A stretch of DNA of 64,000 bases from Zoroaster sp. YZ-2022 (lineage: Eukaryota > Echinodermata > Asteroidea > Forcipulatida > Zoroasteridae), in the NCBI GenBank assembly GCA_029582265.1, contig CM055819.1, positions 40,910,761 to 40,974,760 on the forward strand. Reading direction: 5' to 3'. Shown here in pieces: positions 31,682 to 43,224 of this stretch. The stretch's first letter is position 1; every line of letters starts with the position of its first letter. The position numbers and the translations under genes were made by a program. The notes below the pieces were generated by a model. It worked only from the letters and a program-made list of their open reading frames with translations. It was not told where the DNA came from and did no database searches.

Positions 31682-31957
31682 TACTACTCAAAACAATTTA
31701 GGGAACACAGGAATAATCTCAGTTAAAGCAAGATCATTTATTTCAGATAAACAAAATGTTTCACAGAATTGATGCGAAACAACTGCACAATGAAACAGAT
31801 GATAAAGGATGCATACAGTGATTACACATTTCATGACATGACTACTGAAAGAGAGAGGGGGTTGCAAATGAAAATCCCAGTTCATGGAACATTTCAACAT
31901 GGCCCAAAACTATTTGATGTTAAAAATCCGGTGTTCCCTAAATTGTTTTGAGTAGTA
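31682..31957. mobile_element. Tc1/mariner-type MITE, 276 bp
   Basis: TACTACTCAAAACAATTTAG followed by GGAACAC is repeated in perfect inverted orientation at the right end. TA dinucleotides at both borders fit the TA target of the Tc1/mariner group, and the CTCAAAACAATTTAGGGAACA type of end is common there. Short frames inside have no transposase features. Another end of this family is at 26498-26518. Confidence 0.8.
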
Positions 31958-32930
31958 TATTTTGATTTCATTTTTATTTTTTAGATTACCAATAGTGCAT
32001 AGAGGTTTTAAACAAAAGGAGTTCACTTCGCCCCCTGCCCCCAACCCGTGGATCAGCCAATTGCACTGCGTTCGTACAATGATTTCACCCGTGTTCTACA
32101 CCTAGGTTTAAAGGTACATTGTGTAAACCATCGTTTTGGTAATTATCAAATAAAGTACTAGAAAATATACTAGAAATTAAAGATTGACTACAACGGAATA
32201 ATGATAAGTGCTGTATTGCTGTTTTCGTTCGAGAAATGTGTAATGATTACTAACATATTATTATTATTCAATAAAACTTGTTCCTTCATGCAAAAAAAAA
32301 ATCAATTTGATCGGCATTCTACGACCCAGAAAAGCCCAGTTTCACCAAAAGCCCTCAACTCATGAATAATTCATACTTCGTGTGTGACGTAGCACCCATG
32401 AAAAAAATGAGCCTCTGGATTCTTAATACTATTTCTAGTGCATCCACCAACAACACATGAAGTCGGCATTATATAACTGTTACACAACAACGTCGAAAAA
32501 AAGCTTCATAAAAACTTCATGCTGACGCATGAAAACGCATGTATAATATACACGGAAGTAACATGGCGTCTTCTGTTTACTCTCGGGTGCTCATGGGTTA
32601 TACGTCATCCCTTTTCGCTGGTTTACAAGTCCGCTGGTACTATATCGTGGATTTCATAGTGGATTTTCAATGGTCTTTGTCAGGAACCAGTGCAGGGCGG
32701 GAAATTTCAAAAATCGAAGAAGCGGGGTCTAATTTTTTCGGTCAAATTGCAACAAAATTATAAAGAGAAAAACATGACCACAACAATAAATTGTTACATG
32801 AACACAACATAAACAAGGTTCGATAGTCAATTTAATGTGAGAGTTCTCGTTGTAGTCCATCTTTAAGTGTTTTCACCTAATTGAAAACAAAAACATCTAA
32901 TTAAAAATAAAATAAAAATAATAAAAAAAC
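31958..32930. other. No gene seen
   Basis: Non-coding. An imperfect palindrome GGTTTAAAGGTACATTGTG / GTAAACC lies at 32105-32130. Plus-strand frame 32539-32763 has no recognisable domain. Confidence 0.5.
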
Positions 32931-32934
32931 TAGA

Positions 32935-35640
32935 CTTAAGTGTTTGTCATATGACAAACACATAGGTGTTCGGATTTTGTCAGGGTAGTGATGGTGACGT
33001 CAGAATGTTTTTGTAAATATTTTTGACAATTAACAATCTGTACAATGGTGCAAAAACTGTGAATTTACCTGTTGTGGTTGTTGAGATTTGATTTCTTTAA
33101 ATATTAAAATTTGACTTCCGGTTTGGACAGGAAGTAAGGTCAAATTGGGGTCATCTTTGTGTAAACATGTTTCGATAATTAACAATCTATACAATGGCGC
33201 AAAAATGTGAATTTACCTCTTGTGGTTGTTGAGATATGATTTTTTTTAATATTAAAATTTGACTTCCGGTTTGGACAGGAAGTAAGGTCAAATTGGGGTC
33301 ATCTTTGTGTAAACATGTTTCGATAATTAACAATCTATACAATGGCGCAAAAAATGTCAATTTACCTCTTGTGGTTGTTGAGATATGATTTTTTTTTAAA
33401 TATTAAACTTTGACTTCCGGTTTGGACAGGAAGTATGGTCAAATTGGGGTCACCTTTTTGTAAATATTTTTGACAATTAACAATCTGTACAATGGTGCAA
33501 AAACTGTGAATTTACCTGTTGTGGTTGTTGAGATATGATTTTTTTTAATATTAAACTTTGACTTCCTGTTTGGACAGGAAGTAAGGTCAAATTGGGGTCA
33601 CCTTTGTGTAAATATTTTTCACCAATTAACAGTCTATACAATGGTGCAAAAAATTTCAATTTACCTCTTGTGGTTGTTGAGATATGATTTTTTTTAAATA
33701 TTAAACTTTGACTTCCGGTTTGGACAGGAAGTAAGGTCAAATTGGGGTCACCTTTGTGTAAATATTTTTCAACAATTAACAATCTATACAATAGTACAAC
33801 AAATGCCAATTTACCTCTTGTGGTTGTTGAGATATTATTTTTTTAAATATTAAACTATATTTTTTTAAATATTCAACTTTGACTTCCGGTTTGGACAGGA
33901 AGTAAGGTCAAATTGGGGTCACTCACAACTCGTGTTTCATCTACTTGTTATGTTCTAAGTATATGCCAAGTTTCAAGTTCATGTGAAGTTTGCAAGTATG
34001 TTTTTTTTTGTAGACAATCTATGGGGAGAAGAAGAAGAAGGAGAAGAAGAAAAAAAAAAGAAACTAGATATAAGTTTTTGTCATAACAAAAACAAGGTGT
34101 TCGGTTGAAGTTAAAATGGTTACGTCATAAATTCGAAGTGTTGGAGAAGTCAAATGTTAACGTCTGTTGAAGTTCTCGCGAGAAGTTTATTTGAATACAA
34201 TACAATACTGAATTTAGAAATTATTTTAATATTAAACTTTGACTTCTGGTTTGGACAGGAAGTAAGGTCAAATTGGGGTCACCTTTGTGTAAATACTTTG
34301 ACAATTAACAATATGTACAATGGTACAAAATGTCAATTTACCTCCTGTGGTTGTTGAGATATGATTTTTAAATATTAAACTTTCACTTCCGGTTTGGACA
34401 GGAAGTAAGGTCAAATTGGGGTATAAATATTTTTGACAATTAACGATCTGTATAATGGTACCAAATTTGTGAATTTACCTCTTGTGGTTGTTGAGATATG
34501 ATTTTTGAAAATATTAAACTTTGACTTCCGGTTTGGACAGGAAGTAAGGTCAAATTGGGGTCACCTTTTGTAAATATTTTTGACAATTAACGATCTGTGT
34601 AATGGTACAAAAATTGTGAATTTACCTCTTGTAGTTGTTGAGATATGATTTTTTTAAATATTAAACTTTGACTTCCGGTTTGGACAGGAAGTAAGGTCAA
34701 ATTGGGATCACCTTTGTGTAAATATTTTTCGACAATTAACAATCTATACAATGATACAAAAAATGTCAATTTACTTCTTGTGGTTGTGGAGATATGATTT
34801 TGTTAAACATTAAACTTTGACTTCCGGTTTGGACAGGAAGTAAGGTCAAATTGGGGTCACCTTTGTGTAAATATTTTAGACAATTAACAATCTATACAAT
34901 GATACAAAAAATGTCAATTTACCTCTTGTGGTTGTGGAGATATGATTTTTTTAAACATTAAACTTTGACTTCCGGTTTGGACAGGAAGTAAGGTCAAATT
35001 GGGGTCACCTTTGTGTAAATATTTTTTGACAATTAACAATCTATACAATGATATAAAAAATTTCAATTTACCTCTTGTGGTTGTGGAGATATGATTTTTT
35101 TAAACATTAAACTTTGACTTCCGGTTTGGACAGGAAGTAAGGTCAAATTGGGGTCACCTTTGTGTAAATAATTTTTGACAATTAACAATCTGTACAATGG
35201 TGCAAAAACTGTCAATTTACCTGTTGTGGTTGTTGAGATATGATTTTTACGTGCATACATAATTAGCACGACCAGAGCTGATTTACATTCACCAAATTAC
35301 GTGCATACATAATGAGCACGACCAGAGCTGATTTACATTCACCAACAGAGGGCGCACTTTTTTAGCGTTGAAAAAGCCGTGTAGTCTTTCATTTGCAACG
35401 TAATCAAAACGTTTTAACTAATAAAGTATGATTGATCGAAATTCGATATCTGACGACCTAATAATGACGTGACAAATTATGTTTCATCTACGTGTTATGT
35501 TCTAAGTATGTGCCAAGTTTCAAGTTCATATGAAGTTTGCAAGTATGTGTTTTTTTGTAGACAATCGATCCGGAAAAGAAGAAGAAGAAGAAGAAGAAGG
35601 AGAAGAAAAAAAAAAAAAAAAAAAAACCGAACAATAACAA
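32935..35640. repeat. Compound repeat: two copies with palindromic head, satellite body and GAA-rich tail
   Basis: Copy 1 begins AAACTAGACTTAAG with the palindrome GTGTTTGTCATATGACAAAC at 32940 and ends in GAAGAAGAAG at 34028-34065. Copy 2 begins AAACTAGATATAAG with a related palindrome at about 34075 and ends in a GAA / A-rich tract at 35576-35625. Both copies have TTTCATCTAC(T/G)TGTTATG, GCCAAGTTTCAAGTTCAT and TTTGTAGACAATC just before the tail. Both heads continue with AGGTGTTCGG. The layout resembles a retroposed or rolling unit, but no coding part was found. Confidence 0.65.
33000..35255. repeat. 148-bp satellite-like array, about 13 units
   Basis: The core TTTGGACAGGAAGTAAGG occurs 13 times, near 33124, 33275, 33424, 33572, 33720, 33892, 34251, 34395, 34536, 34680, 34829, 34977 and 35125. 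Each unit also contains TTACCTCTTGTGGTTGTTGA, GACAATTAACAATCTATACA and GGTCAAATTGGGGTCACC. ACTTCC and GGAAGT in each unit form a small inverted pair. Open minus frames in it (YRLLIVEKYLHKGDPNLTLL) are read-through of the unit, not genes. A 50-bp doublet (CATACATAATTAGCACGACC) follows at 35250-35345. Confidence 0.9.
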
Positions 35641-35766
35641 TAGGTGTTTCGGGCGCATACCCGAACACCTAAAAAAGAAAAACGAACAAAAACAATACAC
35701 TGTAGGTGTTTCGGGCACATACCCGAACACCTAACAATGTGTTTCGGGTACATACCCGAACACCTA
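35640..35766. repeat. Three AGGTGTTTCGGG / CCCGAACACCT hairpins
   Basis: Three stems of about 11-12 bp with short loops (CGCATA, CACATA, TACATA) occur at about 35641, 35703 and 35738, spaced by A-rich linkers. The stem arm AGGTGTTCGG also appears at the head of both compound-repeat copies (32971, 34097). They may be ends of a family of non-autonomous elements. Confidence 0.8.
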
Positions 35767-37624
35767 AAAAGGAGTTAGATTGGTTAGATTTATGATAGAA
35801 TGAGATGAATAAGAATATGCATTCACTAGAGGATTCAGATTAAAATAAAAATTTGTTAAAACAAAGAGCAACAGTACCTGAGATGGAGATATTACAAGCG
35901 ATGTTTGATACTTGCATCAACTTACATACTGTATAAAGCACCAAGTAAATTGTAAGTTTGATGTAGCATTTTAATCAATTATGTTTTTCAAAATATACAT
36001 GTACCCTAGTGGGTAATACAAATGTATCAGGTGTGTTATTTGACAAAAGTAAACAAATCCTGGGAAAACGGCCTGGGTCTCCCTTTGGTCTAGAGGACAA
36101 AGCCCCCTGAACCTCCTGGATGATTTACAGACTCCACATCCCCACAAACAAGAAACTAGAGATTTGGACACAATACAGGCTACTTCTTTCTTTCCTTGGT
36201 GGCTACACTTGAGGCAAAAGGAGATTTGTATAAAAAAAATTGTGAAATCAGGAAAAATCCTGAGAAATCACAGGCCTGTATTATGTTTTGTTTTTAAATG
36301 TTTTTTTATTTATTAGAAATTAATTCTTTCAATAACCAAATCACTGATTCTTTGTAAAGCATTTATTGGACTCATACAGCACCCTGACCAAACAAATAAA
36401 TTAATAAATTAATAAAAATGATTGCAGAAAAAAGAAGGGGAAAGGGAAAAGTAATTTCAGTATTGCTGCATACAGTACAATGTACATTAAGTGGAAATAA
36501 AGAAAGGTCACACAAAGTATAGAACTGAGATAAGCAACTACATGTACATGTACATGAACATGTATTAACTGCTTCTGCTTGAAAAAAAGATTAAAAAGGC
36601 ATTCAGTCAAAGATTCCTGTAATGAGCAAAGCATGCTTTCTGGCAGATGTAATTGTTGGTGTATTAAAATGTAAGCTGCGGTGGTTGATACACCGATGCT
36701 GGCTAGCACACATGATGGCAATAATGTACACATGATGGCAATAATTTCATACAAACCTGTTATCGTGAAGTTGATCTGGGAGAGCCTTGAGAGCAGTTGG
36801 GCACTACACAACTCAATATGCATTTATCCTGAAAATAACTTGCTATCCTCCTACATGCTTGATGTCCAAAATATGTAATGCTTACTTGTTTTACTCTGCA
36901 TTTAAGTATATTGTTACAAGACCAAAATTGTTGTATTCTTTATGTGTGGGATTGTTGGGTGTGATGAGTTTGTTCATGCATGGGCAATTCTCCATGGGAG
37001 AGAAAGAAATTTCAAAATTTTACATTAGCAATATTAGAGGAATATTTCATATTGATTCTAAACCAGAATTTCATATAGAATCCAATTCAAGAAATTAAAA
37101 TTGAAAAAAAAAAAGTTTTCTGGGGTAATAAGTCACAAATGTGGGATTTTCATTAAAAGTTTTATTTTAATTATATTGGACATTGTGATTAGTGGAGGCC
37201 TGGTGGGAAACAAATTGTTCATGTGTCTAGATACACATTGTATCAAAGACTACATGTACCTTTATATTTAAAAAAGAAAAAGACAAAAAGTAAATAAATA
37301 AAAGTTATTTTTCCTGTTCTCCAGAAAAGTTAAAAATAAAACATGCGAAAATCACATGCAATTCCTTTAACAAAAAAATGCAAAGAAGTAATTTTTTGGC
37401 CAAGAATTTTTTTTTTTTAAATCCAGCATTAATTTTGTTTAATACTTCCCTACAAAAGTGAATATTTAAAAAAAAAAACATTTGGTCATTTGCTTCTACT
37501 TTTATATCCTTTCCAAACTCGCAATTCCGTTACTACACGTATTTACAGTAACAGAATTACAGTATCCATGGTTACGGATTTGCACAACACTTATCCTCAA
37601 GTTTTTACTTTTGTGACAAACATT
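35767..37624. other. No gene supported; one weak exon candidate
   Basis: On the minus strand at 36757-36785 a Thr/Ser-containing reading (LSQINFTIT) sits between CTCAAG and a donor GTTTGT, with stalk-like size, but borders are poor. TACATG tract at 36538-36565. Otherwise AT-rich, with A-runs at 37105 and 37467. Confidence 0.45.
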
Positions 37625-37791
37625 TATTTTTATAATATACGAAATATTTTTCAATTAAAAAAAATTAAAAGTTTCCATAATTCAACTGGATCGATGTATG
37701 TTCAGGATATCCTGAACATACATAATCCAGTTGAATTATGGAAACTTTTTAATTTTTTTAATTGAAAAATATTTCGTATATTATAAAAATA
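37625..37791. repeat. 167-bp near-perfect foldback (hairpin)
   Basis: TATTTTTATAATATACGAAA at 37625 is repeated in inverted orientation ending at 37791. Arms of about 83 bp meet at GGATATCC with no loop and differ only by a short indel near the centre (GGATCGATG versus GGATTATG) and an A-tract length difference. As with the hairpin at 21924-22182, the arms are too similar to be old. Confidence 0.9.
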
Positions 37792-39067
37792 TAGTGTACT
37801 GGTTGAGGACATTATTGGATATACAAAAACACACAATGGATATATGCCTAAACGTAGAAATTAAAATAAAATACTGTTTTTATTATGTTTTTGCCTTGCA
37901 TTTAGCGCTAATATTGTTAAACCTGTACAAACACAAAAATTACGTACATGTACATTATAGGGGTGTGCGTTTTCAGATATTTTTGGAACCGGATACCCGA
38001 AATCAGGAAACTTCGGATACCCAGACACCCGATTTCATTTTTGTTGAAAAATGCCTCAGGTGGTGCACAAATACATGTACTGTAAATGGTTACAAAATTG
38101 ACCTTTATAATACAGAAGAAACCATATTTAAATCGATCTCTTCTTTACTTTGTTGTTTTTATTAAAGTAAAACAATTAGGCAAACATTCCCTCCTGTCCT
38201 GCTGGTTTGATACATGTGTAAGTTGTTTGAAGCAGCTGCTGCCAGGCCCAATTTGCAGCCTTAACGAATGGATACAATGTATCACAAACAGTTGGAGAAA
38301 AGTGTACATGGAAAATGTCAAATACTACAAAGGCTTTATTGGAGTGTAATCTCTTGAATTTAAAGATAATTGTCTGTATAATGTTTACATTACATTATTC
38401 AAGAGTGACAGATTTCTGTTCACTCCACTCAAATGTTAAGTTTGAATGTTAAAAAGTCGTTTACGGGTAATTGGAACAGACAAATGGAACCGGGTAATGA
38501 CATTGACAGTTTCAGTCAGGTATCTGGATGCCCGGATACCCAGCACAGCCCTAGTACATTGTACATGTATAAAATACAAAATTTCCATTATCATCCAGAC
38601 ATAATTCCATTACCATGATTGAAGGGCATTTTTTTCAAGAAAGGAATAAGATTTCAAATTTTGTTTTGCATTGTAGTTACATGTATTAACCCTGGTACTA
38701 AAAGTGTATGTACAGTATACACATGTACTACAAATATTACCACTTTTGGAAATTTCTAAAATTCACAGAAATTTATTAATTTATGGAAGACCTGAAATTG
38801 GCTGAAAACTACACGTGTACTTGTTCTTCGTCATAATTCCGTTACAAAAATTATGACCTCCCTAAATTGACCCAGCAGGTGATTTTTTTTTCATTTGAAT
38901 CCAATGAATCTGTTAGATCTTGGCTCCCATTTCATAAACATGTATAACATACACGTGTACATGTACATGGGCGGAATTCCATTACAGAACTGCCCACATG
39001 TACATGATGTACATGTACATGTACATGTACATAACACATACAGTACAAATGCACATGTATCTGTACA
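37792..39067. other. No gene seen; TACATG-rich
   Basis: Frames such as 37731-38165 start inside the foldback and have no domain content. GGATACCCGA / CCCGGATACCC motifs near 37990-38030 and 38528-38540 may be ends of a degenerate element. Long ACATGTACATGT tract at 38955-39032. Confidence 0.5.
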
Positions 39068-40318
39068 TACAGTACCGGCCGCAAGTAATTACAAATCCCT
39101 TCTAGTAACCCGCGTGGGCTTCCATGTAGGTGCCGTGGATCCCCGCAAAATCCTAGCGTGCATGCGGGTACCCCCGCAAAAAGTACCGTGCCTGGTGAGA
39201 AGAAATGCGGGGCCACGCAGATGGCCCGCACAGTCTGCACTTTGCTTCGTGGACTGATAGGGGGGGCTTTGTTGTCAATCATTGACGCGTGAAACTTGGT
39301 TGTTGCGTGGGTTCAAGTGATCAGGGAAGTGTCGTATACCCATACCAAGGCAAGAAGTAACTACCGTAATTTCCGGAATATAAGCCGCGGCTTATACGTT
39401 GATTTTAACACGGTAAAAGTTGCCTGCGGCTTATACGTGGTGCGGCTTATACGCCGAGGTATGAATCTTGAAGAACAAAACACAATGCACAATTAAGCAA
39501 AAATTGTTGGTAAACAGACAGAAACAGAAACCTAAAAACCTTTATTGTTCGTAGCGAAAATGGTCTGGTCATTGTCAGTTTTAGTGAGCGGACCTCGATC
39601 GATACACACAGATTTATTCAAAACTTCTGAAAAAACCATTGCAACGTTCAGCGCCAGCGACATCAGAATCCACGACGTAGATCGTAGTCTATGCCATGCA
39701 TGTACCAGAGAGCCAATGGGAAAATTCGTTACATCGTAGTCTACGGAAGGAGCCAATAGGAAAATTCGTTACGCGTAGCAGGCGATGAGTCATCGTTTCG
39801 TTGGTTGCCGTTGTAGTGATTACATGTACGTTGTGCAGAAAGCAGGCAACCAGCGGGACTACGTTCGACATTCCCGAATGCCGTAAATAATTTATAGTGG
39901 CAAGAGTGCATGTACATGTACATCGAAATTTGGCCGAACCAACATGTATTTATAATTATTTTATAAGGAAAATTCATACGCAAAATAAGGCGGACGACCA
40001 TAACAAACATGGTAGAAAAACCACACCGCCAACCATGATTATACAGTGTTCGGCTATAGCACAAGTAGCACACTATGCTGTTAACATATCAGGTATTCAT
40101 GTTCATTCGAGCGTAAAGATGTGCTTGGTTTTGTTGCGGGGCTTCGTGTGCCCCCGCAAAGTTTGCCCACGGCACGTACCCGGCACGCAAAGGCCCCTTT
40201 GTGCCCCCGCAAAATCCCCACAGGGCATCGAGTAGCCCCGTACACGCCACGCAGTTTACACGGGGGTACTCGCCACGCACTCGGAGGGTTTTGGAATTAC
40301 TTGTGGCCTGTACTGTAG
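39068..40318. mobile_element. Non-autonomous element with TACAGTAC-GGCC inverted ends
   Basis: TACAGTACCGGCCGCAAGTA (39068) is matched in inverted orientation by TACTTGTGGCCTGTACTGTA ending at 40318. Both ends continue inward with GC-rich CCCCGCAAAA / GGGTACCCCCG blocks. A shorter repeat starts inside at about 39364 (TAATTTCCGGAATATAAGCC, GCGGCTTATACG three times). Frames inside (39532-39756 and others) have no recognised domain. Target duplication is unclear. Confidence 0.55.
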
Positions 40319-41016
40319 TACAGTACAGTACAGTACACATGAAATGTACATTACATGGTAACTTACATCTGTACGTATATGTAGTTCACGTACATTACAT
40401 GTATATGTACATGTTTAGCCGAGTATGTACACTTACTTGTACTATGTACATTTGTACATGAGTAAAACAAATTAAACCTTTAGAGGATGTTATCACCCCG
40501 AGTACTCCTTAAATTTGGAACACATGTACCCAGGCAAAAATAAATTTCCTATAATGTACCCAGGATTGAGATTTTTCCCCTCCAAACGTACCCAATTTCC
40601 TCCACAAGTTCTAGCAGTAAAACACAATCTTACAAGAGAATCCTGATGACCAGACTTTTACTACTTGTATCCTTATGTATGTGCAGCTACAGTGAAAGCT
40701 TTGGTTACCAGACAAGCCGATGATGAGAGCTCTGTTTTAATATGCCTATACAACTGGAACAGGACTATTAAGATGCATTTACTTGCTTTTAGTCAGTAGA
40801 CACTTTTTCTAGACACTTTCTTTATCACCTCCGTACATGCAGGAGTGACGTTATTTTTTTTTTTTGATAGACGATTATCGATGGCCATGATATTGGCGAT
40901 ATATGATATTAATTATTATTGTCTCAGTATGTGTAATTTTTTTTAAATGTAGGTATCATACATTACACTAAAGAACTCAATAACATGACCTTATCATGTT
41001 ATTTTCAGTCACTGAC
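40319..41016. other. No gene seen
   Basis: TACATG-rich at 40335-40460 (including AGTACAGTACAGTACAGTAC). An ATAACATGA / TTATCATGTTAT palindrome lies at 40980-41001, just left of the next MITE. Confidence 0.5.
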
Positions 41017-41250
41017 TTAAAGGGACAGTATCGTCACAATCAACAGGGCATGGCATCAGAGTGCTAGTTTTAGATTAACTCTGTGACAGAAAATAATACC
41101 CCATATGATAAGGTCATACATTTATTACCACTGCTGCTGTAATATACATTACAACCAGTAATTTTCAGTCTGTTCATTTTAAAAGTCTAGGACACCGATT
41201 CCATGCCCTGTTGAAAGTCAGCTCTGATCATGACAATACTGTTCCTTTAA
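41017..41250. mobile_element. MITE with TTAA duplications (Kolobok/piggyBac-type target)
   Basis: TTAA at 41017 and 41247 flank a 226-bp element whose ends AGGGACAGTATCGTCA and, inverted, AGGAACAGTATTGTCA are alike; the similarity continues through CAACAGGGCATGG. A TTAA target is used by Kolobok and piggyBac transposons. A related single end lies at about 49000-49105 in inverted orientation. Confidence 0.7.
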
Positions 41251-42285
41251 TTAACCCTCCTATTAGTGGAGCTGCTTAGGTAACAATTGTGCACTTTGTG
41301 GTAAAAGCATGAAATTTGCCATGGTGCTTGGTATTGGGCTAAATATCATTTTTAGACGTGGACCCACCTTGGGTATCACCTATTTGTGGGCGGAGCTTCA
41401 TTTGCATAAAATGGGGGTATCAAATGTAAACAATGAGAAAACTGATTCTAGAATTGAAAGATTGTATTTTTTTTGCAATGAATACAAGCTTGAACAACAT
41501 TATTTTTTAGGGTACAAATAAAGTCAAAAATTACCCTTTTGTGGGCGGAGCTTCAATATTCCTAAAAGTGGGCGTCCTTTTTTTTTACAAACTTGTATCT
41601 TTGTGCAGTATCATTATTTTATTTTCATTAATGTTACTTAAATAGACGTAGAATGAATGGAAATTGATCACAAATGAAATCTCTCCTAATGTCCCCCTCT
41701 TTTGTGGGTGGGGCTAGATTTTTAAACACTGGGAGACATGTCTAAATATGGCTATGCATGTAACAATACTTCAACTTTCTGTTCCTGTTTATCTTAAAAC
41801 TTGTGAAATTATTTTTAACAGCCATTTTGTTCATAGATTCTTATTGAAAGGTACATGTATACAACATTTAGATGAAATGTTTGTTTGTTTGAATATTAAT
41901 TACACTTGTGAACTCTTAGCGTCACAAGAGGGTAAGTACAATTTTGACATTTTTAGACAAAGCATAGTCCGTAGAGAAGTAAATTCACTCTTTAAGTTAA
42001 TAATAACTTACAACCCCACTGTATCATCACAATTTCTGCAATTTCTTCCTTCTCCGTTAAAAGGATTTCAGTGTTTGAAATTATAAGAATAACTCAACTA
42101 ACTACATGTAAGTTCCAATTTAACTGTATTACAGACATGGAAGTCTTGAGAATATGCCGCGTCGGTCAGCTATGCCGATGAGGACAAGCTGATCTACAGT
42201 ATACTACAGTGAGGTTTATACAGTCAGCATATTACAACAGTGTAGGCATTGTTTGGACTTAAACAGATATACCCAGTGACTGAGA

Positions 42286-43224
42286 ATGGCCAAGCGCTAC
42301 ATGCTTGTTGATCCTTTCCAGCCGAGCACACCCAAGCAACCCAAAATTGTATCAACAACCTGGGAGCTATGTGTTCTGTGCCAAAATGATACAGATGAAG
42401 CTTTGCAATGCCCAGCAAAGTCTTCTAAAGGGCCTGCAGGAATTGGATATTTGTCCTTCGTAGAAAATCTTAAAACGTTTGAGGAATTTGGATGTACATT
42501 GCCCTCCGATCTAGATCCTAACAGACTTGATGATGGGTGTGGCATCGAAACAACACTGATGAAACATAAAGCTGTGTGGCACAAAACCTGTTTGTTGAAA
42601 TTCAGTAAAATTAAGTTGGAGCGAGCCATAAAGTTGAAATCTACGAGAAGCACACATGAAAGAAATGCAACCATTCAAACTCGACGGCCAAGTGAACCCT
42701 GCTCTGAGCCAATATGCTTCTTCTGTGAAGAACCTGCTGGGAAACCGGGTCTCCACAGTGTGTCAACCTTTGACCTTGATTCAAGGGTTCGAAAGTGTGC
42801 TCTTGATTTGCAAGATACAAATCTTCTTCGGAAACTTGCAGATGGTGACATGATAGCCACAGAAGCCAAATATCATGCAAGGTGTCTAGTAACATTGTAC
42901 AATAAGGCTGCTAGGAACAAGCCCAGTAAATCTCAGGATCCTGATACTCATCTGCATGGCATCGTTTTGGCAGAACTTGTTGCGTACATGGAAGATTTTT
43001 GTGATCAGGAAGATCTTGCCCCTGTGTTCAAATTATCGGATCTTGCTACTCTTTACCAGGACCGGCTAAAGCAGATGGGAGCAGTCAGTGATTCTAGAGT
43101 TCACAGTACACGGCTAAAAGTGCGTCTAATGATGGCACTTCCTCACTTGTCAGCACACACAGAGGGCCGTGATGTTCTCCTTACCTTTGATACAAATGTA
43201 ACCCCGACCAAAATATGGTCTCAG
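42286..43224 (+). CDS. Transposon protein, exon 1 (Cys/His-rich N-terminus)
   Basis: The frame opens at ATG 42286 and runs 313 codons to a donor (TCTCAG then GTTAAAAG) at 43224 in phase 0; the frame continues as junk to 43413. Residues 22-105 contain WELCVLCQNDTDEALQCPA and later HKAVWHKTCLLKF, and residues 143-205 contain ICFFCEEPAGKPGLHSV and YHARCLVTLYNKA, two CxxC ... H ... C arrangements that look like zinc-binding modules. The remainder (LAELVAYMEDFCDQEDLAPV) is helical. In such transposons an N-terminal zinc-binding part usually binds the ends. The chosen start is the first ATG after in-frame stops; no TATA box was identified. Confidence 0.6.

Noticed and set aside
33000..35269. Regularly spaced repeats that could suggest a CRISPR array, and repeated ORFs YRLLIVEKYLHKGDPNLTLL
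   Set aside because: The whole 148-bp unit is conserved with no unique spacers, and the sequence is eukaryotic; it is satellite-like DNA and the ORFs are read-through of the unit.
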